This document shows, in pieces, positions 46,165 to 54,757 of a DNA stretch of 64,000 bases. The notes beneath the pieces are model-generated. The model saw only the letters and a program-made list of their open reading frames with translations, was not told the origin of the DNA and searched no databases. Position numbers and translations under genes: made by a program. This DNA is from JANXZS01 sp963797255. GTDB lineage: Bacteria; Acidobacteriota; Terriglobia; Terriglobales; Acidobacteriaceae. The stretch's first letter is position 1. Each line of letters begins with the position of its first letter. The DNA is taken from NCBI GenBank assembly GCA_963797255.1, contig CAWCOV010000012.1, positions 124,001-188,000 of the forward strand, read 5' to 3'.

Positions 46165-47130
46165 TCACAACTTCCCGGTTTGCGGTGTGTCATGTTTTGG
46201 CGTGGTTGTTATCACGACAACGCTTACCAGAACGAACAGTGTTCCGAGAATGGTTCGTAGTCCCAGGCTCTCGTCTGCCAGAAAATAACCCAGCAGCACA
46301 GCTACTACCGGATTCACATATGCGTAGGTACCGACCTTTGTCGGCGATTCATGATGGATCAGCCATACGTACGCGGTGAAGCCAATGATGGATCCTGCGA
46401 TGATGAGATAAAACAGCGAGAACCATGCGCGGTTAGAGACCATTGCGGGATTGAAATTGTGGTACTCCCCCATCGCGCCAGCGCAGAACGTCAGCATCGC
46501 ACCGCCGGCAAGCATCTGCGCTCCCGAACTCATCACTTTTGACTTGGGCAGTTGCAGCTTGCGAGAAAGCACGGAAGCTATCGCCCAACTCATTGACGCA
46601 ACAATTAACGCGACTGCACCTACGGTGTCGATGGCAGCGCTGCCGAGATTGAATGAGTGGCTCATCAGGACGGCTACTCCGGCAAATCCAATCAGGAGCG
46701 CGATGCATAATCGAATCGTAAGCCGCTGTGTATGAAGGAAGATGATTTCGAACAGCGCCATGAATGCGGGGATTACGGCCATCATCACCGCCGCTATCCC
46801 CGACGGCACACGCTGTTCCGCCCAGAAGAGCAGCCCGTAATCAACAACGAAGATCAGGAACGCCAATAAAAAGACGGAGATCCATTGGCGTAAATTCGGC
46901 GAGTGCTCCCGCCTCGCGATTGTCCAGCCAAACAGAAGTATGCCCGCCGTCAGGAATCGCATCGCCGCGAAAAGCAAGGGCGGAACCTCGTGAACTCCAA
47001 CGCGAATCGCAAGAAACGTGGAGCCCCACACGAAATAAATGATCGCGAATGCCGTCAGAGTCATCCATGCGGGACGATGTTCTTTCGCAGCAGTGTTCAG
47101 GCTGCTCTGCACTTGGTCGGCTCGGGCCAT
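46165..47130 (-). CDS. EamA/DMT family transporter
   Basis: A 321-residue membrane protein with about ten hydrophobic segments and the duplicated EamA arrangement. The first helix has YFVWGSTFLAIRVGV and RFLTAGI, and the second half has MSWAIASVLSRK and YLIIAGSIIGFTAYVWL, matching the YedA-like group of drug/metabolite exporters. Substrate unknown. It is convergent with mutY (16 bases between stops). Confidence 0.9.
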   Translation of the reverse strand: MARADQVQSSLNTAAKEHRPAWMTLTAFAIIYFVWGSTFLAIRVGVHEVPPLLFAAMRFLTAGILLFGWTIARREHSPNLRQWISVFLLAFLIFVVDYGLLFWAEQRVPSGIAAVMMAVIPAFMALFEIIFLHTQRLTIRLCIALLIGFAGVAVLMSHSFNLGSAAIDTVGAVALIVASMSWAIASVLSRKLQLPKSKVMSSGAQMLAGGAMLTFCAGAMGEYHNFNPAMVSNRAWFSLFYLIIAGSIIGFTAYVWLIHHESPTKVGTYAYVNPVVAVLLGYFLADESLGLRTILGTLFVLVSVVVITTTPKHDTPQTGKL

Positions 47131-47369
47131 TTGCGAATGCCTCCTGAGGTTGATGGGTTGCTCAACGTATGTTCCGCAGGACCCGGGAGTGCAGCGAGGA
47201 GATTAGTGATGGATCAGAATTGCGATTCCACTTTTCTACATACAGCCTATAACGTCTCTTTTTGTGATGTAAGAGCGAGGTCGTTTGCTCCGCAGCGAGC
47301 TTGCTTTTAATGTAGAAGCTGAAGTGTTTTCAATGAATCCGTCTACAGCAACAGATCCCAGGAGCCAGA

Positions 47370-49049
47370 ATGATCTCTCGTCTTAGTTTCGCCTGCACGT
47401 CTCTCGCAATGCTAGTGCCGGCCCTTATCCACGCGCAGGTCAATACAGTTCCGGAATTGCCGCAGGTGCCTGCGGAGGCCCGCCAGGCGGCAGCATCCAT
47501 CAGTCCAGAGAAGATCAGCGCCCATGTGCGGTTTTTGTCGGACGATCTGCTCGAAGGGCGTGGCCCGGGGTTGCGTGGGGCCGAGATCGCGGCTCAGTAC
47601 ATCGCGACGCAGTTCATGCTCTCTGGTCTGAAGCCGGCTGGCGAAAATGGTAGCTATTTTCAAAAGGTGCCGCTCATAGCCGTTCACACGATTGAGGATC
47701 AAACGACTTTCTCCTTCGAGCCGAAAAATGGCGGGGCGACAACGCTTAAGTACGGCGAAGATTACGTTACGAAGGACGAGACGGGTGCGGCAACAGCCGA
47801 CATCGATGCTCCAATTGTTTTCGTCGGCTACGGCATTGACGCGCCAGAGTACAAGTGGAACGACTACAAAGACGTGGATGTGAAGGGCAAGGTGCTGCTT
47901 GTCATTGTGAACGAGCCACAGTCCCAGGATGAAACATTCTTCAAGGGTAAGGCCATGACCTATTACGGTCGTTGGACTTACAAATACGAAGAGGCGGCGC
48001 GCAAGGGCGCGGTTGGCGTGCTCATCATTCATCGCACAGATCTGGCAAGCTACGGATGGGAAGTTGTCAGAAATTCGCAGTCGATTGAGAAGTCGTATCT
48101 GCAGAACGATCCACTTTCCACGCTGCAGGCGGCGAGTTGGATTCAGCTTGATGTCGCGCAAAAGTTGCTCGGGTCTGTGGGGATCGATGCGGAGAAGGCG
48201 ATTGACGCGGCGGGCAAGCCGGGTTTCAAGGCAATTGAGCTTCCCGTGCGGCTGAAAGCACACGTTGCCAGCAAGGTTCGCAAGTACGAATCAACCAATG
48301 TTATAGCCATGTTGCCGGGTACATCGCAGCAGCAGGCGGTTTTTTATACGGCCCATTACGATCATCTCGGCATCGATCGCGACTTGAAGGGCGACAACAT
48401 CTACAACGGTGCGGCGGACAACGCCAGCGGTTGCGGAATCCTTCTTGAAATTGCGCGAGCCTATGCCGAGGCCAGCGTGAAGCCTCCTCACCCTATCTAC
48501 TTCGCTGCTGTCACAGCAGAAGAGCAGGGCCTGCTGGGTTCGCAATACCTCGGAATGCATCCGCCAGTGCCTGCCGCGCAGATTTCACTCGACCTGAATT
48601 TCGACATGCTTATGCCGCTCGGCATTCCCATGTCTGCGGAAGTGGCTGGCGCGGAGCGGACCACCTTCTATCCCACCGTCGAGAAAACCGCCGCAGCCTT
48701 TCACCTGGAACTGGAACCGGATCCCACGCCCGGCGCAGGCCACTACTACCGGTCCGATCACTTCAGCATGGCCAGATTCGGAGTGCCGGCCTTCTCCATT
48801 GGACAGGGAACGCTTTTTCAAGGGCACGACGCCGATTGGGGCAGGGCTCAGGCTAAGGACTTCGTATCCAAGCATTACCATCAACCATCGGACGAGTTTC
48901 ATCCTGACTGGGACTTCAGCGGCGTAGCCAAAATAGCTCAATTCGGATTCCTACTAGGCTGGCAGGCCTCCGCGCTTCCCGCGACGGTGGGTTGGCAGGC
49001 AGGCGACGAGTTTGAAGCTCCACGGAAGCAGAGCATGTCAGCAAAATAG
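47370..49049 (+). CDS. Secreted M28 family metallopeptidase with PA domain
   Basis: A 559-residue secreted aminopeptidase-like enzyme. The signal peptide (about 1-22) ends LIHAQ. A PA-domain insert covers about 110-260 (IVFVGYGIDAPEY, DVDVKGKVLLVIVNEP). The M28 zinc ligands are visible: HYDHLG, GAADNASG, EEQGLLGS, LNFDML and YRSDHFSMA. The order matches bacterial aminopeptidases with an inserted PA lid. AGGAG precedes the ATG. It adds to the extracellular peptide-breaking set of this window. Confidence 0.94.
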   Translation: MISRLSFACTSLAMLVPALIHAQVNTVPELPQVPAEARQAAASISPEKISAHVRFLSDDLLEGRGPGLRGAEIAAQYIATQFMLSGLKPAGENGSYFQKVPLIAVHTIEDQTTFSFEPKNGGATTLKYGEDYVTKDETGAATADIDAPIVFVGYGIDAPEYKWNDYKDVDVKGKVLLVIVNEPQSQDETFFKGKAMTYYGRWTYKYEEAARKGAVGVLIIHRTDLASYGWEVVRNSQSIEKSYLQNDPLSTLQAASWIQLDVAQKLLGSVGIDAEKAIDAAGKPGFKAIELPVRLKAHVASKVRKYESTNVIAMLPGTSQQQAVFYTAHYDHLGIDRDLKGDNIYNGAADNASGCGILLEIARAYAEASVKPPHPIYFAAVTAEEQGLLGSQYLGMHPPVPAAQISLDLNFDMLMPLGIPMSAEVAGAERTTFYPTVEKTAAAFHLELEPDPTPGAGHYYRSDHFSMARFGVPAFSIGQGTLFQGHDADWGRAQAKDFVSKHYHQPSDEFHPDWDFSGVAKIAQFGFLLGWQASALPATVGWQAGDEFEAPRKQSMSAK

Positions 49050-49096
49050 AGGTGTATGTGCGAGAGGAAGAAGGATTGCAGTTCTCAGGGCAAAAC

Positions 49097-49642
49097 ATGA
49101 AAGACATGCGGCATGGTGGAGTGGGTCGCAGGGTCCGCCTGGGCTGCTTTGCATTGCTATGCCTCGCTGCCGTCGCGGGAGCACAATGCGATCCTCCGTC
49201 TTCCTTACATCATCGAACCAAAGCGCCACTGGACAACAGCGCACCGCCTGTCACCAAGCTGATATCGCGGTCGACGATACCGGCTGAGGCCTCAGGGGAA
49301 TACCTGTTTGGAAGCGATCCTAATGATGTTATTCAGATCTCCCTCGGAGACAACGAACTAGGTGGCTATATCTCCCGGCACGGGGAAGCGGAGAATGACC
49401 AGGGCGCTCCGCTCACACTCTTCTTTGCGCACACCTGGCTGGATGGACCGCGGCTCGGCTTCGACACGCACGAGATCCATGGCATCTCGTACACTTTCGA
49501 CGGCACGATTGTTCGCGGCCCCGCCAAAACCACCACCGAAGCAGGCTACTATTTGCTGCAGGGAACGCTGGTCCAATTGGAAGGGGGCAAATCCCAACCA
49601 CGACAAGTAAGCATGAAGCTGGCGCGGCATACAACTGGATGA
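49097..49642 (+). CDS. Secreted hypothetical protein
   Basis: A 181-residue protein with a basic N-terminus and hydrophobic core (RRVRLGCFALLCLAAVAGAQ) typical of a signal peptide. The mature part reads as beta-rich (YLFGSDPNDVIQISLGDN, GAPLTLFFAHTWLDG, GISYTFDGTIVRGPA, GYYLLQGTLVQLEGG). AGGG lies eight bases before ATG 49097; another ATG at 49106 would also keep the signal. It follows the M28 gene by 47 bases on the same strand. No family recognised. Confidence 0.75.
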   Translation: MKDMRHGGVGRRVRLGCFALLCLAAVAGAQCDPPSSLHHRTKAPLDNSAPPVTKLISRSTIPAEASGEYLFGSDPNDVIQISLGDNELGGYISRHGEAENDQGAPLTLFFAHTWLDGPRLGFDTHEIHGISYTFDGTIVRGPAKTTTEAGYYLLQGTLVQLEGGKSQPRQVSMKLARHTTG

Positions 49643-49780
49643 TTTTTCCCCGTTTGCGGACGCTAACCTACGGTAATCATTCTGTTTCCACAGTTTTTTT
49701 GGAGAGAACAGGGTCCAGCCCGCATCGAACTTTGAGCAGTTAAAAAATAACGATTTCGAGAAGACGAAGAGAGGTCATTT

Positions 49781-50209
49781 ATGGAACGCACAGCAAATGC
49801 AGTTTGGCACGGCGGATTGAAAGACGGTAAGGGATCGATCTCCACCCAGAGCGGAGCGATGAAAGAGACTCAGTATTCTTTCGGAACGCGCTTTGAAAAC
49901 GGCGTTGGCACCAATCCTGAAGAGTTGATAGCCGCTGCTCACGCCGGATGTTTCACCATGGCCCTTAGCGCGCAACTCACCAATGCCGGCCTTACGCCGG
50001 AGTCTATCGAGACGACTGCCACCGTTACCTTCGACCGGACAGATGCGGGTCCGACGATCACGAAGATTGCTCTCGTGACCAAGGCCAAGGTACCCAGCGC
50101 GGATGCCGCAGCGTTCGACAAGGCCGCTCAGGAAGCAAAGACGAATTGCCCGATTTCGCGGCTTTTCAAGGGAAATACTGAGATCAATCTCGATGCCAAG
50201 CTGGTTTAA
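49781..50209 (+). CDS. osmC: OsmC family peroxiredoxin
   Basis: A 142-residue OsmC-type thiol peroxidase that reduces organic hydroperoxides. The two redox cysteines are in AAHAGCFTMAL and KTNCPISRLF, with the family TNPEELIAAAHA segment before the first. GAGAGGT precedes the ATG. The Ohr branch is less likely because GTNPEELIAAAHAGCF is the OsmC form. It has its own terminator. Confidence 0.94.
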   Translation: MERTANAVWHGGLKDGKGSISTQSGAMKETQYSFGTRFENGVGTNPEELIAAAHAGCFTMALSAQLTNAGLTPESIETTATVTFDRTDAGPTITKIALVTKAKVPSADAAAFDKAAQEAKTNCPISRLFKGNTEINLDAKLV

Positions 50210-50223
50210 TCCCGGAACGCTAA

Positions 50224-50257
50224 AACGCCGCGACAGCAATGTCGCGGCGTTTGCATT
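50224..50257 (+). terminator. Rho-independent terminator
   Basis: A perfect 12-bp stem (50224-50235 and 50240-50251) with a GCAA loop, followed by TTGCATTTTA. It closes osmC. On the other strand CGTTTTAG follows the stem, so it could also serve the convergent gene at 50277. Confidence 0.88.
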
Positions 50258-50276
50258 TTATGAGTGGACAACGAAA

Positions 50277-50585
50277 TCAACTATGCGACTGGATGAAGGT
50301 CCGCAGCTCCTGGTTAATGGATGTTGATTTCTGCACTCCCTGCTCGAGAAGGGTGACCCACGCGCGACTCTCCTCCGGGATCTCAGAGGTGCTAAGGAGG
50401 TAACTGCATTGGATAATGATCTCCAATGCGTTGCTAAGGTCGTGAGAGAGACGCCGGACTTCAATGGCGACTGCTGATGGAATTGTCGATTCTACCGCGA
50501 GCCTCGGGCGAACCGCATTTCGCGATTCCTCTGCGCCGATTTCTCTCGATGTGACAGGGGAAGGTAATTTGGTTACGCTTTTCAT
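50277..50585 (-). CDS. Small protein resembling a histidine-kinase dimerisation domain
   Basis: A 102-residue frame. Residues about 43-95 resemble a DHp helix pair: EVRRLSHDLSNALEIIIQCS with a His-Asp pair followed by Leu and Asn, then a loop and WVTLLEQGVQKSTSINQELR. No ATPase domain follows. The first 40 residues look unordered. It could be a truncated kinase, a phosphotransfer relay or a small helical protein with chance resemblance. AGGGAG lies upstream of the ATG at 50585. Confidence 0.65.
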   Translation of the reverse strand: MKSVTKLPSPVTSREIGAEESRNAVRPRLAVESTIPSAVAIEVRRLSHDLSNALEIIIQCSYLLSTSEIPEESRAWVTLLEQGVQKSTSINQELRTFIQSHS

Positions 50586-50686
50586 TCTCGCGGGCTCCCT
50601 CTTTTTAGAGCCTTTCTCATTCCGTCCTGTGTTGGATGCCAGTTTTTGCCTCCGCGCAATTCTCTCTGAAACAATATTTCCTCAGT

Positions 50687-50715
50687 TTGACACAAGGGGA
50701 CGACTCAGAGAGACT
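50687..50715 (+). promoter_or_regulatory. Candidate promoter for tRNA-Leu
   Basis: TTGACA (50687-50692) matches the -35 consensus; a poor -10 match GAGACT (50710-50715) lies 17 bases on. It is 45 bases before the tRNA. Confidence 0.4.
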
Positions 50716-50759
50716 AGAGATTCGTGCTCGTTCGGCGGACTTCGCTGGAAGGGTGGCGT

Positions 50760-50846
50760 GCCGAAGTGGCGGAATTGGCAGACGCGCGTGGTTCAGGTCC
50801 ACGTACTCGCAAGGGTGTGGGGGTTCGAGTCCCTTCTTCGGCACCA
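50760..50846 (+). tRNA. tRNA-Leu (anticodon CAG)
   Basis: An 87-base gene including an encoded CCA. Acceptor arms GCCGAAG and CTTCGGC pair fully, the anticodon stem GCGTGG/CCACGT holds loop TTCAGGT with anticodon CAG, and a long variable arm follows, as required for a class II leucine tRNA. The T arm carries GGTTCGAGTCC. It reads CUG codons. Confidence 0.95.
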
Positions 50847-50976
50847 ACGAACTTCCTTTCATCAACCTACGCTCCCAAATATTACTTTCTGTTGCCGGCA
50901 GCAACCTGTCATATTGCGGCAAATCTCTCGGTCAATGAATTGATTTTGAGGGTGGTGTGGGGTAGTTTCAAGAGGA

Positions 50977-51675
50977 ATGGAATTACTTTGTCATCGCTGT
51001 GGGAACCCTCTAAGCGCCGCAGGAAATTTCTGCCCAAATTGCGGATCACCTCAGCTTCGTCTCGAGATCGGCGACGAGATGGAAGGCAATGCCTCTATCC
51101 GCGACTTTTCCGGTGAAGCCATGGATGAGAAGGGGACGGCGTGGAAGCATGCGATTGCCGCTGCCGCGATTGTCGGTCTTCCCATGGGTCTGCTGAGTTC
51201 GTCTGTATTGCCGCTGGCAACAGCCTCGTTTGTGTGGCTGGTTGGCGGGGCGATGGCTGCAGTGGCGCTCTACCAGCGGCGATCCCAGAACGGTTTTCTC
51301 AACCTGCGCACTGGTTTGAGAATCGGCCTTGTGGCTGGCGTAGTGGCGGCGTTTTTCGCTACCGCCTGCAATGCGGCCGTGCTTCTGTTTCAACGCTATG
51401 CGTTGCACATGAGCAAGGCGATCGACGAATCAATGGACGGCAATATCCGGGAGATCGTCGGTCAACTCGGCGGAAAAATGGCCCAGGCCACGCCGGAGAC
51501 GCAGGCCCAACTTCGAGCCTACTTCCAATTTCTGCTTTCCCCGGATGGGAAAGCCTTTCTCAGTCTTACCAGCTCTGCGACCGCAGCCTTGGCCATGGTA
51601 CTTTTTGCAGCCTTGGGCGGTGCCCTCGGTGCCCGGATTTTTGTTGCTCGGCGCAGGCCAATCGGCCACTCCTGA
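50977..51675 (+). CDS. Zinc-ribbon membrane protein, hypothetical
   Basis: A 232-residue protein. Residues 1-25 form a zinc ribbon with CHRCG and CPNCG pairs; two hydrophobic segments follow (about 60-95), another near 115-135 and a last one near 200-222, separated by a soluble helical loop (about 145-195, with QLGGKMAQATPETQAQL). Such zinc_ribbon_2 membrane proteins are common and uncharacterised. It is between the tRNA and the pyr operon, same strand, and ends 63 bases before pyrR. Confidence 0.8.
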   Translation: MELLCHRCGNPLSAAGNFCPNCGSPQLRLEIGDEMEGNASIRDFSGEAMDEKGTAWKHAIAAAAIVGLPMGLLSSSVLPLATASFVWLVGGAMAAVALYQRRSQNGFLNLRTGLRIGLVAGVVAAFFATACNAAVLLFQRYALHMSKAIDESMDGNIREIVGQLGGKMAQATPETQAQLRAYFQFLLSPDGKAFLSLTSSATAALAMVLFAALGGALGARIFVARRRPIGHS

Positions 51676-51738
51676 GCCTTCTGAACTCTTCCCCTTGCTC
51701 GCCCGGCGTTTGACTCGTATCATCCCGCCAAGAGCCTT

Positions 51739-52314
51739 ATGACAGATCACATAGCGAACTCCACTACTGCCCTGCGCGAAAAACACAGAATCATGTCGGC
51801 TTCCGAGATTGAAAGGACGCTGGTTCGCCTGGCGCACGAGATCATTGAGAAGAACAATGGAGCGAATAACCTTGGCCTGGTTGGGATCAAGAGACGCGGA
51901 GTTCCCCTGGCGCAGAGGCTTGGCAAGTTGATCGGCGGTATTGAAAAGAAGCCAGTTGATACTGGTTTGCTTGACATCAATTTCTACCGCGACGATCTTT
52001 CCACGCGCGATCTTCGGCCTGTAGTCGTTCCGGGTGCTGTTGGATTCGATATCAATGGCCGCAACATCATTCTCGTTGACGACGTGCTCTACACCGGCCG
52101 CACAGTCCGCGCTGCGCTCGATGCGCTCTTCGACCATGGCCGCCCCCAGAGAGTGCAATTGCTTGCGTTGATTGATCGCGGACACCGCGAATTGCCGGTC
52201 GAGGCAAGTTTTGTAGGCAGAGTTGTACAGACAACTGATAACGAAATTATCGAAGTGAAACTGCGCGAAGTTGATGATGATGAGCAAGTGTTGTTGATGG
52301 AGCGAATGGATTGA
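51739..52314 (+). CDS. pyrR: Bifunctional PyrR: pyr operon regulator/uracil phosphoribosyltransferase
   Basis: PyrR binds UMP and pyr mRNA to cause attenuation in Gram-positive bacteria, and has uracil phosphoribosyltransferase activity. The 191-residue product has LVGIKRRGVPLAQRL, INFYRDDLSTR, and the PRPP loop VDDVLYTGRT, followed by ALIDRGHRELP. It heads a pyrR-pyrB-pyrC operon. I do not see a clear PyrR-type attenuator upstream, so regulation here may differ. Confidence 0.94.
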   Translation: MTDHIANSTTALREKHRIMSASEIERTLVRLAHEIIEKNNGANNLGLVGIKRRGVPLAQRLGKLIGGIEKKPVDTGLLDINFYRDDLSTRDLRPVVVPGAVGFDINGRNIILVDDVLYTGRTVRAALDALFDHGRPQRVQLLALIDRGHRELPVEASFVGRVVQTTDNEIIEVKLREVDDDEQVLLMERMD

Positions 52315-52387
52315 CGCTGCCGCCGCGTTCCGCTACGGCAGACATTTAACAAAGAGGGCTGGACGACAGATCCAGCCAGGCGCCCGA

Positions 52388-53449
52388 ATGTCGATAGCAA
52401 AGAAAGTTTCTGCAAGTTTGCCCCCGTCTTCTTCCCTTAACGGCCCTACCAACCGCGTTCCCGGCTCTGTTCTCTCAATAAATGACCTGACAATTGACGA
52501 ACTGAGTTCCGTTCTAAATATGGCGTCTCTGCTGGAGCGCGAGGATCCTCTTGTCCGCGCACGAAGATTAGCCAAGCGCAGGGTCGCGCTGCTCTTTTAC
52601 GAGTCCAGCACGCGCACTCGTACTTCTTTCGAATTGGCGGCAAAAAGTCTCGGAGCGGATACGGCTCTTATAAGTTCGCAATCCTCCAGCATTGAAAAAG
52701 GCGAATCGCTTAAAGATACTGGCATCACCCTGAAAGCGCTCGGCGCGGAATGCATCATTATGCGCCACCTCTCTTCGGGTGCGCCGTATCTGTTGGAAGA
52801 GTCCACAGGTCTGCCGATTTTGAACGGCGGCGATGGCATGCATGAGCACCCCTCGCAGGCGCTCCTCGATCTGCGCACGATTCTCACGCGCCTGTTTGGC
52901 GAAGCAAAGGCCAAGGCTGTGAATGAGAAGTCGCTGTCAGGTTTGACGATTTCCATTGTCGGAGACATCTTTCACAGTCGCGTAGCGCGCTCAAATGCGC
53001 TTCTTCTCCCGCGCCTGGGAGCGAAGGTAGTCTTCTGCGGCCCGGCGCCGCTGCTGCCCGAAATTGCTGCTGAGATTGGACCCGGCGTTGAGATCGATCG
53101 CGATTTCGATAGCGTGCTCGCACGGTCACAGGTCGTGATGATGCTTCGCATTCAAGGTGAGCGGCTGGCTGGAATGCATCTGGATCTCGAGGAATATAAA
53201 ACGCGTTATCAACTCAGCGCGGAGAGACTTGCAACATATGCTCCCAAGGCCCTTATGCTGCATCCCGGCCCGATTATCCGTGGACTGGAATTGACAGCGG
53301 AAGTTGCCGATGGACCGCAATCCGCGATAGCCGAGCAGGTGCGACACGGAGTGGCAATCCGCATGGCGCTCGTGCTTCGTGCGCTTGAAGCAGGCAAGAA
53401 TGTGTCGAGCAAGGTGGCGGTAAAGGCCGCGAAAGGAAAGCGCGCATGA
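52388..53449 (+). CDS. pyrB: Aspartate carbamoyltransferase, catalytic subunit
   Basis: PyrB makes carbamoyl-aspartate, the first committed step of pyrimidine synthesis. The 353-residue product has the carbamoyl-phosphate motif ESSTRTRTSFE, IMRHLSSGAP, NGGDGMHEHPSQALLDL and HPGPIIRG. It has about 25 extra N-terminal and 15 extra C-terminal (Lys/Ala-rich) residues relative to the core. Spacing from pyrR is 73 bases; the stop overlaps pyrC by four bases. No pyrI regulatory subunit is present. Confidence 0.96.
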   Translation: MSIAKKVSASLPPSSSLNGPTNRVPGSVLSINDLTIDELSSVLNMASLLEREDPLVRARRLAKRRVALLFYESSTRTRTSFELAAKSLGADTALISSQSSSIEKGESLKDTGITLKALGAECIIMRHLSSGAPYLLEESTGLPILNGGDGMHEHPSQALLDLRTILTRLFGEAKAKAVNEKSLSGLTISIVGDIFHSRVARSNALLLPRLGAKVVFCGPAPLLPEIAAEIGPGVEIDRDFDSVLARSQVVMMLRIQGERLAGMHLDLEEYKTRYQLSAERLATYAPKALMLHPGPIIRGLELTAEVADGPQSAIAEQVRHGVAIRMALVLRALEAGKNVSSKVAVKAAKGKRA

Positions 53450-54750
53450 AGACCATCCTGATTAAAGGCGGACGGTTGATCGATCCCGCGAATTCAGTGG
53501 ACGCTGAGAAGGATGTTCTATTGCGAGATGGCAAAGTCGCCGCCATTGAAGGTCCGGGAAAGATAAAGCTCAGTAAGGATGAAGAAGTAGAAGTGATTGA
53601 CGCGAAAGGGCTGGTCGTCGCACCCGGGCTGGTGGACATCCACGTTCACCTGCGCGAGCCGGGACAAGGATACAAGGAGACCATTGCTACTGGTACTGCG
53701 GCTGCGGCGGCGGGTGGGTTTACCAGCGTCTGCGCCATGCCGAATACGATTCCTGTAAATGATTCGCCGGAGGCGACCCGTTGGATGCAAAGCGCAGAGC
53801 GCGGCGCGTCCGTCCGGGTCTTCCCCATTGCGGCGGCCACGAGAGGCAGCTCGGGTGAGGCGCTTACTGAATATGGATCACTCAAAGCGGCGGGTGCCGT
53901 GGGCGTTACAGACGATGGCAAGCCGATCCTGAATGACGGAGCGATGCGGCAGGCGCTGGCAGCAGCAGCCCGTGCCGGGATCCCGGTGATTCAGCACGCC
54001 GAAGACACACGCCTGACCGGGGGCTGCTCGATGAATGCCGGGCCGATGGCTTTTCGACTGGGGCTGCGAGGAATGCCCACGGAAGCCGAGTCAGGGTTGG
54101 TTGATCGCGATATCCGGCTGCTTGCCGAGTTCAAAGACGCGCGCCCGCACCTTCATGTGGCACATGTATCTACAGCAGCGGCGCTGGAATCTGTGCGTCG
54201 TGCACGTCGAAACGGTTTGCGTGTGACTTGCGAAGTCGCACCGCATCATTTCCTCCTGACAGAGGAGGCGGTGGGACTTTACAACACCAATGCCAAGATG
54301 AATCCTCCGCTGCGTTCGAAGGCGGATCGCGACGCCATGCTGGCGGGAATTGTTGATGGGACAGTGGATGCCATCGCCACCGATCACGCTCCACACGCCG
54401 CACACGAAAAAGAGCAGGAGTTTGAACGCGCCCCGAGCGGAATTACGGGATTGGAGACAGCACTCGGTTTGTCACTGTCATGGTTACACAAGCAGCACAA
54501 ACTCTCATTGGCTCGTGTAATTAGCCTGTTGAGCACACAACCGGCTGCGGTGCTTTCACTGAAGGGTAGGGGCAATCTTGCCGTTGGATCCTTCGCCGAT
54601 GTGGTGATCTTCGATCCCACGAAGGAATGGGTATTCAAAGCGGATCAATCCCGCTCGAAATCAAAAAATACGCCGTTCGACGGATACACAATGCTGGGCA
54701 AGGTACACATGACCATCAGCGAAGGACGCGTGGTTTTCCGCGCGAATTAA
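53446..54750 (+). CDS. pyrC: Dihydroorotase
   Basis: PyrC closes carbamoyl-aspartate to dihydroorotate. The 434-residue product is a class I amidohydrolase with metal motif DIHVHLREPGQ, the substrate pair DDGKPI, HAED, HVSTA, TCEVAPHHF and the catalytic Asp in ATDHAPH. ATGA overlap with pyrB couples the two, and class I DHOases often bind ATCase physically. Confidence 0.95.
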   Translation: MKTILIKGGRLIDPANSVDAEKDVLLRDGKVAAIEGPGKIKLSKDEEVEVIDAKGLVVAPGLVDIHVHLREPGQGYKETIATGTAAAAAGGFTSVCAMPNTIPVNDSPEATRWMQSAERGASVRVFPIAAATRGSSGEALTEYGSLKAAGAVGVTDDGKPILNDGAMRQALAAAARAGIPVIQHAEDTRLTGGCSMNAGPMAFRLGLRGMPTEAESGLVDRDIRLLAEFKDARPHLHVAHVSTAAALESVRRARRNGLRVTCEVAPHHFLLTEEAVGLYNTNAKMNPPLRSKADRDAMLAGIVDGTVDAIATDHAPHAAHEKEQEFERAPSGITGLETALGLSLSWLHKQHKLSLARVISLLSTQPAAVLSLKGRGNLAVGSFADVVIFDPTKEWVFKADQSRSKSKNTPFDGYTMLGKVHMTISEGRVVFRAN

Positions 54751-54757
54751 ATCGCGC

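Noticed and set aside
50760..50846. tRNA gene as a mobile-element attachment site
   Set aside because: The flanks hold housekeeping genes and no integrase, direct repeat of the tRNA end or composition change is visible.
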